DNA from: Streptomyces paludis
Lineage (GTDB): Bacteria > Actinomycetota > Actinomycetes > Streptomycetales > Streptomycetaceae
Direction: 5' to 3'
Length of the DNA: 64,000 nucleotides
Assembly (NCBI RefSeq): GCF_003344965.1
Contig: NZ_CP031194.1
Span: forward strand, 7,316,001 to 7,380,000
Below are positions 16,462 to 25,890 of this stretch, piece by piece. Every line of letters begins with the position of its first letter. Position 1 is the stretch's first letter. A model generated the notes under the pieces. That model did not search any database and had not been told where the DNA came from. It was given only the letters and a program-made list of their open reading frames with translations. Position numbers and translations under genes: made by a program.

Positions 16462-18257
16462 CAGCTGATTCCTCCCGCCGCGACGGCGCTCGACGGTGAC
16501 ACCACGGCCGCGTCGCCGTGCGGCTGCCACCGCGTTGTACGTTCATGGGCGTGCCACATCCGGGCGAACCGGCCGTCCGCGGCGACGAGTTCGGCGTGCC
16601 GGCCCCGCTCGACGATCCGGCCCCCGTCCAGCACGACGATCTGGTCGGCGTCGACCACGGTGGAGAGCCGGTGCGCGATCATCAGCACGATCTTGCTCCG
16701 GGTCAGCTCCGACAGGGCGTCCTGCACGGCCGCCTCGGAGTGCGGGTCCGCGTAGGCGGCGGCCTCGTCGAGCACCACCACCGGAGTGTCCGCCAGCAGG
16801 GCCCGCGCGATGGAGACCCGCTGCGCCTGGCCGCCGGAGAGCCGGGCGTCCTCGCCGATCACCGAGTCGTAACCGCGCGGCAGGGCCTGGATCACCTCGT
16901 CCACACAGGCGGCCCGGGCCGCGGCGCGCACCTCGTCCAGCGACGCGTCCGGCCGGGCCATCCGGATGTTGCCGGCGATGGTGTCACGGGTCAGCCGTAC
17001 GTCCTGGAAGACGAACGCGACCCGGCTGTAGAGGTCTTCGAGCGACATCTCCCGGACATCGGTCCCGCCGATGCTGATCGAGCCGCCCGTCACATCCCAG
17101 AACCTCGGCAGCAGCGCGGCCAGTGTGCTCTTGCCGGAGCCGGACGGGCCCACCAGGGCGGTGACCGTGCCGGGCGCGAGTTCCAGGTCCACCCCGGTGA
17201 CGGCCGGCTGGTCGCCGTCGTAGGAGAAGCTCACGTCGCGGTAGCTGACCCGGTTGTCGGCCGGGGTGCTCGGGGCGTCCGGCACGGGAAGCTCCTCGGC
17301 GTCGAGGATGCCGGTGACCCGCTCGGCCGCGGTCCGCGCGATGCGCAGCTCGTAACTCGCGTAGAACAGCGAGAGGATGGGCGAGGTCAGACCGATGCCG
17401 AGCAGGGCGAACGGCAGCAGGTCCACGGCGCCGAGCCAGCCCCGGGTCACGAACAGCGCGCCCCCGGTGAGCGTGGTCAGCAGCACCGCGACCGGCGACA
17501 GGACGATCTCGGCGGCGGTCTTGGAGTACTGGGTCGCCCGCACCCAGCCCAGGAAGAAGGTGGCGAAGTCATCGGCCGCCTCGGCGAACTCGCGGTGCGC
17601 GCGGCGGGCCTGGCCGAAGGTCTTGACCACGGCGATGCCCTGCACGAACTCCACGGCGCTGCCGTTGATCCGGCCCATGGCCCGGTCGTACTGGGGCAGG
17701 TTCTTGGACATCCCGGCCATCGTCGCGCTGTACAGCGTCAGGCCGATGAGCAGGGGAGCGATCACCACCAGTGTCATCCGCCAGTCGACCCAGAACAGAT
17801 AGGCCAGGGAGGTGGCGGGTACGACGATCGCCGTGGTGATGTCGAGCATCGAGTGGGCGATCAGATGGTGCATCGCGTCGACGTCGTCCTGTACGGCCTG
17901 CTTCACCAGACCGGAGTTACGGGACGAGAACCAGCCCAGCGGCACCCGGCCGAGACGGTCGACGAGCGAGCGCCGGATGTGGAACTGCAGGGCGTTGTCG
18001 GCGAGATGGGAGATCCCGCCCGCCACGAGCATGACGATCAGCCGGACCAGCAGAGCGCCGGCGGCGATCCCGGCGAGGGTCCAGGCGTCGCTCGTGCGGT
18101 CGGGGCCGTCGTCGAGCAGCACCCGCCCCAGCTCGGCGATGGCGATGAACGGGACCACGCCCGCGGCCGCGGCGACGGCCTGGGCGGCGATGGCCCAGCG
18201 CAGCCTTCCCCCGATCGGGCTCAGGATCGTGCCGAGTGCGGTCTTTCCCGCGGCCAT
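16461..18257 (-). CDS. ABC transporter, fused TMD-NBD (half-transporter 1)
   Basis: Partner half-transporter of about 598 residues. Walker A GPSGSGKSTL is near residue 370, signature LSGGQAQRVS near 470 and Walker B VVVLDEAAAYADP near 490. The ADP wording after the Walker B Glu, in place of the usual SLD, is characteristic of the YbtP/IrtA siderophore-transporter branch. I place the start at the ATG at 18257, which has GGAGG six bases upstream; the longer frame to 18278 has no ribosome site and would run almost into the operator at 18288. First gene of a two-gene operon under a class B operator. Confidence 0.9.
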   Translation of the reverse strand: MAAGKTALGTILSPIGGRLRWAIAAQAVAAAAGVVPFIAIAELGRVLLDDGPDRTSDAWTLAGIAAGALLVRLIVMLVAGGISHLADNALQFHIRRSLVDRLGRVPLGWFSSRNSGLVKQAVQDDVDAMHHLIAHSMLDITTAIVVPATSLAYLFWVDWRMTLVVIAPLLIGLTLYSATMAGMSKNLPQYDRAMGRINGSAVEFVQGIAVVKTFGQARRAHREFAEAADDFATFFLGWVRATQYSKTAAEIVLSPVAVLLTTLTGGALFVTRGWLGAVDLLPFALLGIGLTSPILSLFYASYELRIARTAAERVTGILDAEELPVPDAPSTPADNRVSYRDVSFSYDGDQPAVTGVDLELAPGTVTALVGPSGSGKSTLAALLPRFWDVTGGSISIGGTDVREMSLEDLYSRVAFVFQDVRLTRDTIAGNIRMARPDASLDEVRAAARAACVDEVIQALPRGYDSVIGEDARLSGGQAQRVSIARALLADTPVVVLDEAAAYADPHSEAAVQDALSELTRSKIVLMIAHRLSTVVDADQIVVLDGGRIVERGRHAELVAADGRFARMWHAHERTTRWQPHGDAAVVSPSSAVAAGGIS

Positions 18258-18287
18258 GAGGGCCTCCAAGCACTTCATTGGACGGTT

Positions 18288-18304
18288 GTTAGACGGTGTC
18301 TAAC
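18288..18304. promoter_or_regulatory. GTTAGAC-N3-GTCTAAC palindrome (operator class B)
   Basis: Perfect 7-bp arms with a 3-bp centre, 31 bp upstream of the ABC operon start. Related sites are found upstream of the MMPL gene (20691) and the MFS gene (41680, 41712). This pattern fits a TetR-family operator. Confidence 0.7.
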
Positions 18305-18378
18305 GAGAGGACTGTACCTGTTCGGTCTTGCGCGTCAAGTCGCACCGGACCGGGACGTGTGAAAACAAGGTGAACTGT

Positions 18379-18425
18379 CGGCGGTGCCGAAGTACCGCTG
18401 CCTGCCGGACACTTCGGCACCGCCG
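18379..18425. terminator. Hairpin terminator of the MMPL gene
   Basis: Perfect 15-bp arms (18379-18393 and 18411-18425) immediately after the minus-strand MMPL stop at 18431. Confidence 0.8.
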
Positions 18426-18430
18426 GTGTG

Positions 18431-20596
18431 TCAGCCCGTCACGCTCGCGGGCTGCTTCACCTCGGGCGCGGCGTCGGACTCCTTGATGCCGAACCTGGTG
18501 TAGAAGCGGGCCAGCGGACCCGGGGCCCACCAGGCGGCCCGCCCCATCAGCTTCAGCGCGGCGGGCACCAGCAGAATCCGTACGATGGCGACGTCCGCCA
18601 GGATCGCGAACACCATGCCGACACCGAACAGCTTCATCGTGAGCACCCCACTGGTCGCCATCGCCGCCAGCGGGACACACATCAGCAGCGCGGCGTTCAC
18701 GATCAGGCGCCCGATGTTCTGGAGCCCGGACGCCACGGCGGCCGTGCTGTCGCCCAGCAGGTCGTACTGCTCACGGATCCGGGAGACGAGGAACACCTCG
18801 TAGTCCATGGAGAGTCCGAAGATCAGCGCGAACAGCATGATCGGCATGTTCGGCTCGATGTTCCCGGTCGAATCGAAGTTGAGCACACCCTCCAGATGGC
18901 CGTCCTGGAAGATCCACACCAGCACACCGAACGTCGCCGACAGCGACAGGAGGTTCATCAGGATCGCCTTCAGCGGCAGCAGCACCGAGCCGAACGCCAG
19001 GAACAGCAGGATGTACGTCGCCACCGCGATGTACAGGAGCATCCACGGCAGCGTCGCGCCGAGCGCGTCCAGGGTGTCGTCGAAGACCGCCGTCTCACCG
19101 CCGAAGTACGCCGTGGCGCCCTCGGGCGGTGCCACGTCCTTCAGCCGGTTCACCAGGGCGCGGGCGTCGGCCGAGACCGCGGCGCCGTCGAAGGTGACCG
19201 ACACCCGCGCGGTGGTGCCGGCCGCCCCGGTGACCTGCGCGCCGGTGGCGCCCTTGGTGCTGCCGAGCCGCTCGGCGTACTCCTCCAGCGCGGCGCCCTG
19301 CTCCGGCGAGGTGGCCGCCGACTTGAGCACCAGCAGCGAGTCGATGGACTTCACCGCGTCGCTGTCGAAATCGCGCTCCATCGTGTTGTGCACCTGCCGG
19401 CCCTCGGCCGAATCGGGCAGCTGCCGCGCGTCGTTGGCGCCGAAGTCGATCCGCAGGAACGGAACGGCCAGCGCCAGCAGCACCGCCAGCGCGCCCGCGG
19501 TGACCAGCACCGGACGGCGCATGAGACCGTGCGCCAGCCGGTACCAGGCGCCCTGGCCGTCCTGCCGCGCCTTGCGCTTGCGCAGCGACAGGGCGTTGAC
19601 CCGCGTGCCGAGCACACCCAGCGCGGCGGGCAGGGCGATCAGCGAGAAGAAGACCGAGAGCACGACCGCGGCCATACCGCCGTACGCCATCGACTTCAGG
19701 AAGCCGAGGGGGAAGAAGGTCATACCGAACAGGGCGACCGCCACGGTGATGCCGGAGATCACGATCGTACGGCCGGCGGTGGCGACGGTACGCGCGAGCG
19801 CCTCCTCGCCGGTGTGGCCGCGCTCCAGCTCCTCGCGGTAGCGGCTGACGATCAGCAGGCCGTAGTCGATGGCGACCGCCAGGCCCAGAATCGTCACCAG
19901 GCTCATGGCGAACACCGACACGTCGGTGATCTGCGCGATCAGCCGCAGTACCGCCATGGAGCCCAGGATGGACAGACCGCCGACGAGCAGCGGCAGACTC
20001 GCCGCCGCCAGCCCGCCGAAGACGATCACCAGCAGGATGAAGAGCAGCGGGAAGGAGAGCCCCTCCGCGGTGCCCAGGTCCTTGCCGATCTCGTCACCGG
20101 CCTGGTGGCCGGTGGCCACCGCGCCCCCGCGCAGGGTCTCCAGCCCCGGCGCGGCCAGCTTGTCCATGACCGCCTTGTAGGACTCCTCCTTGGCGTTGTC
20201 GTCGTCGCCGCGCAGATTGAGTCCGACATAGGTGGCGTGCCGGTCGTGGCTGACCTGCGCCGGCATCTGTGTCATCCAGAACGTGGAGTACCCGGTCACC
20301 GCCGACTTCGGCAGCTTCTCGACCGTGCCGGTGACCGCCTCCTGGAAGGACGCGTCGTCGACGGTGCGGTCCTTGTCGCGGTAGACGATCACGGCGTCGG
20401 GTGCCCGGTCGGGGAACGCCTTCTCGGCCAGCTGGGCGGCCTTGCGGCTGTCGGAGCCCGGGTCCTCGAACCCGCCGGGCTTCATGTCGCCGAAGACCCC
20501 GACGCCATAGGCGCCGGACAGGACGGCGAACAGCAACGTCAGGACCAGCAGCGGGTTGCGCCTGCGGAACAGGAAGCGTCCCAGCGCCTCGAACAT
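18431..20596 (-). CDS. MMPL/RND-family lipid or antibiotic exporter
   Basis: Inner-membrane RND-type transporter of about 721 residues of the MmpL/ActII-3 group. It begins MFEALGRFLFRRRNPLL and then shows a first helix, a large extracytoplasmic domain (about 50-185), a block of helices with the family segment AIDYGLLIVSRYREEL, a second large loop (about 380-530) and a second helix block with GLSMDYEVFLVSRIREQY. Asp-Tyr pairs in the two repeats are the expected proton-relay residues. The ATG at 20596 with GGGAG seven bases upstream is preferred over a longer frame reaching 20698. MMPL proteins move lipidic products, which agrees with a PUFA-synthase product. A class B half-operator lies upstream. 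Confidence 0.92.
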   Translation of the reverse strand: MFEALGRFLFRRRNPLLVLTLLFAVLSGAYGVGVFGDMKPGGFEDPGSDSRKAAQLAEKAFPDRAPDAVIVYRDKDRTVDDASFQEAVTGTVEKLPKSAVTGYSTFWMTQMPAQVSHDRHATYVGLNLRGDDDNAKEESYKAVMDKLAAPGLETLRGGAVATGHQAGDEIGKDLGTAEGLSFPLLFILLVIVFGGLAAASLPLLVGGLSILGSMAVLRLIAQITDVSVFAMSLVTILGLAVAIDYGLLIVSRYREELERGHTGEEALARTVATAGRTIVISGITVAVALFGMTFFPLGFLKSMAYGGMAAVVLSVFFSLIALPAALGVLGTRVNALSLRKRKARQDGQGAWYRLAHGLMRRPVLVTAGALAVLLALAVPFLRIDFGANDARQLPDSAEGRQVHNTMERDFDSDAVKSIDSLLVLKSAATSPEQGAALEEYAERLGSTKGATGAQVTGAAGTTARVSVTFDGAAVSADARALVNRLKDVAPPEGATAYFGGETAVFDDTLDALGATLPWMLLYIAVATYILLFLAFGSVLLPLKAILMNLLSLSATFGVLVWIFQDGHLEGVLNFDSTGNIEPNMPIMLFALIFGLSMDYEVFLVSRIREQYDLLGDSTAAVASGLQNIGRLIVNAALLMCVPLAAMATSGVLTMKLFGVGMVFAILADVAIVRILLVPAALKLMGRAAWWAPGPLARFYTRFGIKESDAAPEVKQPASVTG

Positions 20597-20690
20597 GGTT
20601 CTCCCTAGGTAGTTGGCGTGCGCCGCATGCCTGCCAGGGTTCGGCGCCGGAATTACCGTAACAGCGTTTTGAATGACTTTCACGGAGTTC

Positions 20691-20705
20691 TTGCACACTG
20701 TCTAA
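20691..20705. promoter_or_regulatory. Class B operator, degenerate left half
   Basis: TTGCAC-ACT-GTCTAA in the divergent MMPL/TetR gap, with an intact right half (GTCTAA) and a weak left half relative to TTAGmC-N3-GTCtAA. Confidence 0.5.
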
Positions 20706-20853
20706 CCGGAGGGTGCCCGATGACCCCTGATGACCTGGGGATTCAACGAAAAAACTTCTTGGCCTGCGAGTTGAGCGGATCACCGGGGACTCTGACACCC
20801 GCTGACGCCCTGTTCGGCAACCATTCGTAACGCCGTTGTCATAGTGTGGGGGG

Positions 20854-21450
20854 ATGGCCAGGCTCAAGACACATGACGAAGCACTCCGACAGCGGCTCAT
20901 CAACCGCGCCGCCGCCACGGTGTTCGACCGGGGCACGGCGGCGCTGAGTCTGCGTCAGCTCGCCGCGGACGTGAAGACCTCGACCACGGCGGTCTACTCG
21001 CTGTTCGGCAACAAGGCCGGTCTGCTGGCCAGCCTCTACCAGGAGGCCGCACGGCTCTTCGTGGCACGTCTGGCGGCCGTCTCCGCGACCACGGATCCAG
21101 CCAACGACGTCGTTCGCCTGGGCGTCGCCTACCGCGAGTACGCCCTCGCCAACCCGCACCTCTACTCGATCCTCTTCGTGGAGAGCGCGGCGCAGTTCGA
21201 GAGCAAGGAGGAGGGGCGGCGCCAGGTGGCCGAGATGTACCAGCCGCTCGTCGACGCGGTCAGCCGGGGGCGGCAGGCCGGCCAGTTCACGGACGAGCTG
21301 GAACCGGAGGTCGTGGCGCTCTCCTGCTGGGCCACGGCGCACGGACTGGTCTCGCTGGAGCTGTCGGGGACCGAGCCGCCGGGGCTCTCGATCGCGGATT
21401 CCTACGAGCGGACGCTGCGCGCGGTGGTGGTGGGCTGGCGGCGCGGCTGA
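20854..21450 (+). CDS. TetR-family repressor with WHG-type ligand domain
   Basis: Transcriptional repressor of 198 residues. The N-terminal helix-turn-helix is LSLRQLAADVKTSTTAVYSLFGNKAGLL (residues about 31-58), typical of TetR proteins whose ligand domain is of the WHG class (YREYALANPHLYSILF). It is divergent from the MMPL gene and a purine-rich GGGGGG precedes the ATG at 20854. The adjacent class B site makes it one of two candidate binders of that motif; the other is the TetR at 40901-41599. It ends 16 bp from the convergent ketoreductase gene. Confidence 0.9.
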   Translation: MARLKTHDEALRQRLINRAAATVFDRGTAALSLRQLAADVKTSTTAVYSLFGNKAGLLASLYQEAARLFVARLAAVSATTDPANDVVRLGVAYREYALANPHLYSILFVESAAQFESKEEGRRQVAEMYQPLVDAVSRGRQAGQFTDELEPEVVALSCWATAHGLVSLELSGTEPPGLSIADSYERTLRAVVVGWRRG

Positions 21451-21466
21451 GCGCGGCGCGCGGAGG

Positions 21467-23167
21467 TCAGGGGGCGGCCGTGCCGAGGGCGGCGCGCTCG
21501 GCCGCGCCGAAGAGGACGGTGACGGGCGGCGGCTGCGCCGGGTGGCCGGTTTCGCGCGGGCCGGGTTCGCGCAGATCGAGTTCGCGCAGGAAGTGGTCCA
21601 CCCCCTCGGCCGTGGGCATGGCGGTGAACCGTCCGCTCTTGGCCAGCAGCGCCCGCATCAGCGGGGTCGCGCCGAGCCCGATGTCCCGCCACAGGGTCCA
21701 GCCGAGGGTGAACTCCCGTGCCCCATGGGCGCAGTGGTACAGGGCCGCGGTGTTGAGGTAGTCGTTCGCGGCGGCGTAGTCGGTCTCCCCGGTCTGGCCC
21801 GTGAACCCCACGAACGAACCGAAGTTGCACCACAGACGCGGCTGCCGGTCGCCGAACGCCGCCTTGAGATGCGCGTAGGACCGTACCTTCAGATCACGGA
21901 CGGCCCGGAAGTCCCGCGGCCGTTTCCGGCCCACCGAGGCGGCGCGGTTGGTGCCGGCGATATGGAGCAGCAGATCGACGGTGCCCTCCTCGTCCGTCAC
22001 CCGGCGTACGACGGCCTCCACCGCCGCCCGGTCGCGCAGGTCGCACACGTGGTAGGTGACCCGGTGCGCCCCGCACAGCCGGCGCAGTTCGGCCAGGTTC
22101 GCGCGGATCCGGCGGGCCGTGCCCAGCCGGTCGTACGCCATGGTCGCCTCGCGCACGGTGAGCCGCTCCGGGCCGGTGGTCAGGGCCCGGACGAAGTCCT
22201 TGCGCTCCGGGCGTACGTCGGCCTCCCCGGACTCCTCGCCCTCGTAGCCGTCGCCGTCGAGCGGGGTGGAACCGATGATGTGCAGCCGGGGCCGGTCGCG
22301 CCGGGCCAGCGCGAGCAGCAGCGCGGCGCCGATGCCGTGGGCGCCGCCGGCCGCCACCACACAGCGCTCCCCGGGGGCGGGCGCGACCCCGGCGGGCGCG
22401 CCCGGATCGGCCACCGCCCGCCACAGCAGCCGGGTGCCGCCCGCGTAGTACACGACCGGCGGGAACGGGCCGGCCACGGTCTCGCGGGCCGCGTCCGGCT
22501 CCGCGGTGACGAGGTCGCGGGCTTCGTGCACCACGGCCAGCACCGCGGTGTCCGGCCACTCCCGCGCCAGGCTCTTCACGAACCCGGTGAACAGCCCGGC
22601 GCACGCGTGCGGGACGCGGGCACCGTCGACCCCGCCCAGCACGACCACGACGAACGACTCCGGGCGCAGCCCCGGCGCTGCGCAAGCCTTCGCCGTACGG
22701 AACAGCGCGTCGTGCAGGGCGAGCAGGGCCTCGGAGGGTGTCGGGGGCTCGGCGTACAGGTCGACCAGGACCCGGACATGGCGTGGCCGGATCTGTGCGA
22801 CGGCGGCTTCGAGCGGGTCGTCGGAGGCGGCGCCGGAGGTGTCGTCGGGAAGGGCGTCGGCGGGGAGAACCTCCACACCGGGCATCCGGTCCGTGGTGTT
22901 GGCCAGCAGCACCGTGCCGGGCGGGAAGAGGTCCGGTGGCCCGGCGTCGGCGGTGGTGGTTGCGTCCGGCCCGGGTGCCGGGGCGAGGAGCAGGACATGG
23001 CGGTCCAGCAGGGGGCCGTCAGGGGCGGCGGGGCGGTCCGGAACATCCGCTCCGGCCGGCGCGCCCACGCCCGCGTCCGTACGCGCGCCCGAGTCCGCGT
23101 CCGTACTCGGGTCCGGGTCCGGGTCCGCCGTGTGCGGCAGGGTCGCCTCCCGGCGCGCCGTGCTCAT
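21467..23167 (-). CDS. Discrete PKS/PUFA-type ketoreductase
   Basis: Stand-alone KR of 566 residues, expected to reduce a 3-ketoacyl-ACP with NADPH. A disordered Asp/Pro-rich N-terminus (1-60) is followed by a structural pseudo-SDR half (about 70-245) and the catalytic half with GGAHGIG near 270. A helical insertion (about 300-350, KDFVRALTTGPERLTVREAT) separates the fold as in PUFA-synthase KRs. The catalytic set is FGSFVG and Y about 462 in DYAAANDYLN. Its ATG overlaps the stop of the discrete acyltransferase by 4 bp (ATGA). No carrier domain is present, so it must act in trans; possible clients are the PUFA ACPs, the ACP at 45896, or a separate chain. Confidence 0.85.
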   Translation of the reverse strand: MSTARREATLPHTADPDPDPSTDADSGARTDAGVGAPAGADVPDRPAAPDGPLLDRHVLLLAPAPGPDATTTADAGPPDLFPPGTVLLANTTDRMPGVEVLPADALPDDTSGAASDDPLEAAVAQIRPRHVRVLVDLYAEPPTPSEALLALHDALFRTAKACAAPGLRPESFVVVVLGGVDGARVPHACAGLFTGFVKSLAREWPDTAVLAVVHEARDLVTAEPDAARETVAGPFPPVVYYAGGTRLLWRAVADPGAPAGVAPAPGERCVVAAGGAHGIGAALLLALARRDRPRLHIIGSTPLDGDGYEGEESGEADVRPERKDFVRALTTGPERLTVREATMAYDRLGTARRIRANLAELRRLCGAHRVTYHVCDLRDRAAVEAVVRRVTDEEGTVDLLLHIAGTNRAASVGRKRPRDFRAVRDLKVRSYAHLKAAFGDRQPRLWCNFGSFVGFTGQTGETDYAAANDYLNTAALYHCAHGAREFTLGWTLWRDIGLGATPLMRALLAKSGRFTAMPTAEGVDHFLRELDLREPGPRETGHPAQPPPVTVLFGAAERAALGTAAP

Positions 23168-24393
23168 GCGGCGGCGTTCCGCTCCACGACCGCCAGGACG
23201 GGCTGCCCCGCCCCCTCGGCGCCGGGCAGCCGACCGGTGTCCGGGGCGCTCAGCGCGGCGGCGGCCCTCGTCAGCCCGGCCTCCTCGTCACGGCCGGCGA
23301 GCGGCGCCGCCGTGTACACGCCGGGATGCGCCTCGGCGGCCAGCCCGGTCAGCACCCGGCCGGCGCCCACCTCGACGAACGTCCGCGCACCGGCGGCGTA
23401 CAGAGCGGCCACGGACGTACGGTACTCGACCGGGGCCACCAGATGCAGGGCCAGCAGCCCGGCGAGATCGTCGCCGTCCCGGTAGAACCGGCCCAGGATC
23501 GCCGAGTACACCGGGACGTTGACCGGCCGGGTGCTGAACACGCCGATACGGGAAGCCAGTTCGCGGCGGGCCCCGGCGAGCAGCGGGTTGTGGAAGGGGT
23601 GCGGGAAGCGCAGCGGCGTCGCGGTGATCCCGAGCTGCCGGGCGATCGCCCCCGCGGTGCCGATCGCCTCCGGCGGACCGGAGAGCACGGTCTGCTCCGC
23701 CGCGTTGTCCACGGCCACCACGAGCGAGGGATGGCCGATCAGCTCCACCAGCCGCTCGGCCCGTACCCGCCCGCAGCGCAGCGCGAGCATCGTGCCCGCG
23801 CCGGACGCGTGCGCGCGGACGACGGAGATCCGCTCGCACAGCAGCGCGGTGGCGTCGGCCAGACCGTAGGCGCCCGCGCAGGTCAGCGCGGCGATCTCGC
23901 CCAGGCTGTGGCCCAGGTGGACCGCGGGCCGGGCGCCCCGCTCGGCGAGCAGCCGGTACGTGGCCACCGAGACGGCGAGGACCGCCAGCTGATGGAGGTC
24001 CGGGGCCCGGTCGAGAAGGGCCGCGGGGCTCGGCGGCGAAGGCCGGAACAGCGTCGGGGACACCTCCCGGCCGAGCCGCTCCCGGGCGACCGCGTCGACC
24101 GTCGCGAACGTGTCCCGTACGGCCGGGGAGCCGCGCTCCCAGAACGCGGCGAGGGCGCCGGGACGGTAGGCGCCCTGCCCGGGGAACAGGGCGACACCCA
24201 GGTCCAGGGCGTGTTCCGAAAGGAGCGCCGTCCGGCCGGCGGGCGGGCCCGGCGGCGTCCGGCGCGCCGCACTCGCGTCGCCCGCGCCGGCGGCCCGGAC
24301 GTACGGGGGTGATCCCGGCAGCGCCGCGAGCGTACGTGCCAGACGCCGCCAGGCGGACGGGACCTTCGAAACACGCCCTGGATCTCGGCTCAC
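23164..24393 (-). CDS. Discrete malonyl-type acyltransferase (AT)
   Basis: Trans-acting AT of 409 residues that should load an acyl group from CoA to an ACP. The core begins at about residue 66 with LFPGQGAYRPG. The nucleophile S163 sits in GHSLGE, and the catalytic His region is FPHPFHNPLL. The first 60 residues are a Pro/Ala-rich, possibly disordered tail. Extender specificity is not clear from the motifs. GTG 24393 with GGGAG eight bases ahead is the likely start. It is coupled to the KR gene and lies downstream of the terminator of the DAHP-synthase operon. Both synthase proteins in the locus already have their own AT domains, so this copy is extra. Confidence 0.85.
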   Translation of the reverse strand: MSRDPGRVSKVPSAWRRLARTLAALPGSPPYVRAAGAGDASAARRTPPGPPAGRTALLSEHALDLGVALFPGQGAYRPGALAAFWERGSPAVRDTFATVDAVARERLGREVSPTLFRPSPPSPAALLDRAPDLHQLAVLAVSVATYRLLAERGARPAVHLGHSLGEIAALTCAGAYGLADATALLCERISVVRAHASGAGTMLALRCGRVRAERLVELIGHPSLVVAVDNAAEQTVLSGPPEAIGTAGAIARQLGITATPLRFPHPFHNPLLAGARRELASRIGVFSTRPVNVPVYSAILGRFYRDGDDLAGLLALHLVAPVEYRTSVAALYAAGARTFVEVGAGRVLTGLAAEAHPGVYTAAPLAGRDEEAGLTRAAAALSAPDTGRLPGAEGAGQPVLAVVERNAAA

Positions 24394-24457
24394 AGCGGGA
24401 ACTCCCGTTTTCGTCGTACGCCCGGCCCCCGGCCGGTGCCGAGCCCTTTCGTATACG

Positions 24458-24486
24458 TTCCGTGAGCACGCGCGGCGCTCACGGAA
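24458..24486. terminator. Hairpin terminator after the 3-hydroxyanthranilate operon
   Basis: Perfect 10-bp arms TTCCGTGAGC / GCTCACGGAA around a 9-nt loop, 21 bp past the DAHP synthase stop and upstream of the AT-KR pair. Confidence 0.7.
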
Positions 24487-24507
24487 TCCGTGCCACCTGA
24501 CGGTCCG

Positions 24508-25890
24508 TCACCGCCGGGCCTCCTCGACGCCCCCCGGCGGGCGTACGGCGTCGAGCAGGTCCGCGAGCCGGTAGGCCAGGTCGAGCGACTGGTCCCGGTT
24601 CAGCCGCGGGTCGCACACGGACCGGTAGCGCTCGGGCAGATCGGCGAAGCCGATGCCCGCGCCGCCGCCGACGCACTCGGTCACGTCGTCGCCGGTCATC
24701 TCCAGATGGACGCCGCCCGGATGCGCGCCCAGCCCGAGGAGCACCTCGAAGAAGCCCGCCAGTTCGTCGAGGATGTCGTCGAACCGGCGGGTCTTGTGCC
24801 CGGACGGCGAGCCGATCGTGTTGCCGTGCATGGGATCGGACACCCACGCCACGGTCCGGCCCTCGGCCGCGACCCGCTCGACCAGCCCCGGCAGCACCTC
24901 CCGCACCCGGCCGGCGCCCATCCGGGCCACCAGCGTGAGCCGGCCGGGCTCGTCGCCCGGGGACAGCCGGTCGATCAGCCGCATCAGGTCGTCCGCCTCG
25001 GCACCCGGCCCGACCTTCACCGCGACGGGGTTGCTGATCCGGGAGAAGTACTCCACGTGCGCGCCGCCCAGCAGCCGCGTACGCTCACCGATCCACAGCA
25101 GATGCCCCGAAGTGGCGTACGGCCGGCCGGTCGCGGTGTCGACACGGGTCAGCGCGGACTCGTAGTCCAGCAGCAACCCCTCGTGGGACATGAACAGTTC
25201 GCCCGGGGTGTGCCAGCCGCCGCCGGTGCCGATGAATCCGCCGGCCCGCTCGATCTCCTGGGTGAGCGCCTCGTAACGGGCCCGCTCGGGCGCCCCCGCG
25301 GCGAACTTCCGCAGGGCGTCCAGCGCGTACCCGGGACCGGCCTGCTCACTGGCGCAGTGGGCGCGGACGAGGAGCAGGGTGGCGCCGGACCGGCGGTGGA
25401 CCCGGACCATCCGGTGCGGGTCGGGGGCGCGGGCCGCCGCCGTGAAGGCATGGCCGTTGACCGCGTCGCCCCGGTACACCGGCAGTTCGACACCCTGCCG
25501 GGTCTCGGTCCCGGCGGAGCGCGGCTTGGCGTACTGCCCGGCCATCCGCGCGACCGTGACCACGGGCAGCGACATCATGTACCCGAAGACGGTGGCCAGT
25601 TGCTGGAGCGTGCTCGCGGTACGGCCGACCGCGGCGGTGTCGGCCGAGTCCAGGCTCTCCGCGCAGTCACCGCCCTGGACCAGGAACGCCTCGCCGCGCG
25701 CCACCGCGGCCAGCCGGCTCTTGAGCAGATCGCACGCGCGCGGCAGCACCAGCGGCGCGCTCGCCGTGAGCGTGCCCACGGCGCTCTCCAGCGCGGCCGG
25801 GTCCGGCCACGCGGGCTGCTGGGCGGCCGGCCGCGACCGCCAGCCGGTGTGCACCGCGTGGGCGGAGGGGAGGTCGAGCAGGGGAGTCAC
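24508..25890 (-). CDS. Class II 3-deoxy-D-arabino-heptulosonate 7-phosphate synthase (PhzC-like)
   Basis: First enzyme of the shikimate route: condenses PEP and erythrose 4-phosphate. The protein of 460 residues has plant/actinobacterial type II marks: FLVQGGDCAESL, RMAGQYAKPRS, ATSGHLLWIGERTR, VAVKVGPGAE, WVSDPMHGNT and HLEMTGDDVTECVGG. A dedicated copy inside a biosynthetic locus raises chorismate supply and is usually feedback-relaxed, as PhzC is in phenazine clusters; that property is inferred. The GTG start at 25890 overlaps the PhzE stop by 4 bp (GTGA). It is the last gene of the minus-strand operon starting at 33822. Confidence 0.94.
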   Translation of the reverse strand: MTPLLDLPSAHAVHTGWRSRPAAQQPAWPDPAALESAVGTLTASAPLVLPRACDLLKSRLAAVARGEAFLVQGGDCAESLDSADTAAVGRTASTLQQLATVFGYMMSLPVVTVARMAGQYAKPRSAGTETRQGVELPVYRGDAVNGHAFTAAARAPDPHRMVRVHRRSGATLLLVRAHCASEQAGPGYALDALRKFAAGAPERARYEALTQEIERAGGFIGTGGGWHTPGELFMSHEGLLLDYESALTRVDTATGRPYATSGHLLWIGERTRLLGGAHVEYFSRISNPVAVKVGPGAEADDLMRLIDRLSPGDEPGRLTLVARMGAGRVREVLPGLVERVAAEGRTVAWVSDPMHGNTIGSPSGHKTRRFDDILDELAGFFEVLLGLGAHPGGVHLEMTGDDVTECVGGGAGIGFADLPERYRSVCDPRLNRDQSLDLAYRLADLLDAVRPPGGVEEARR

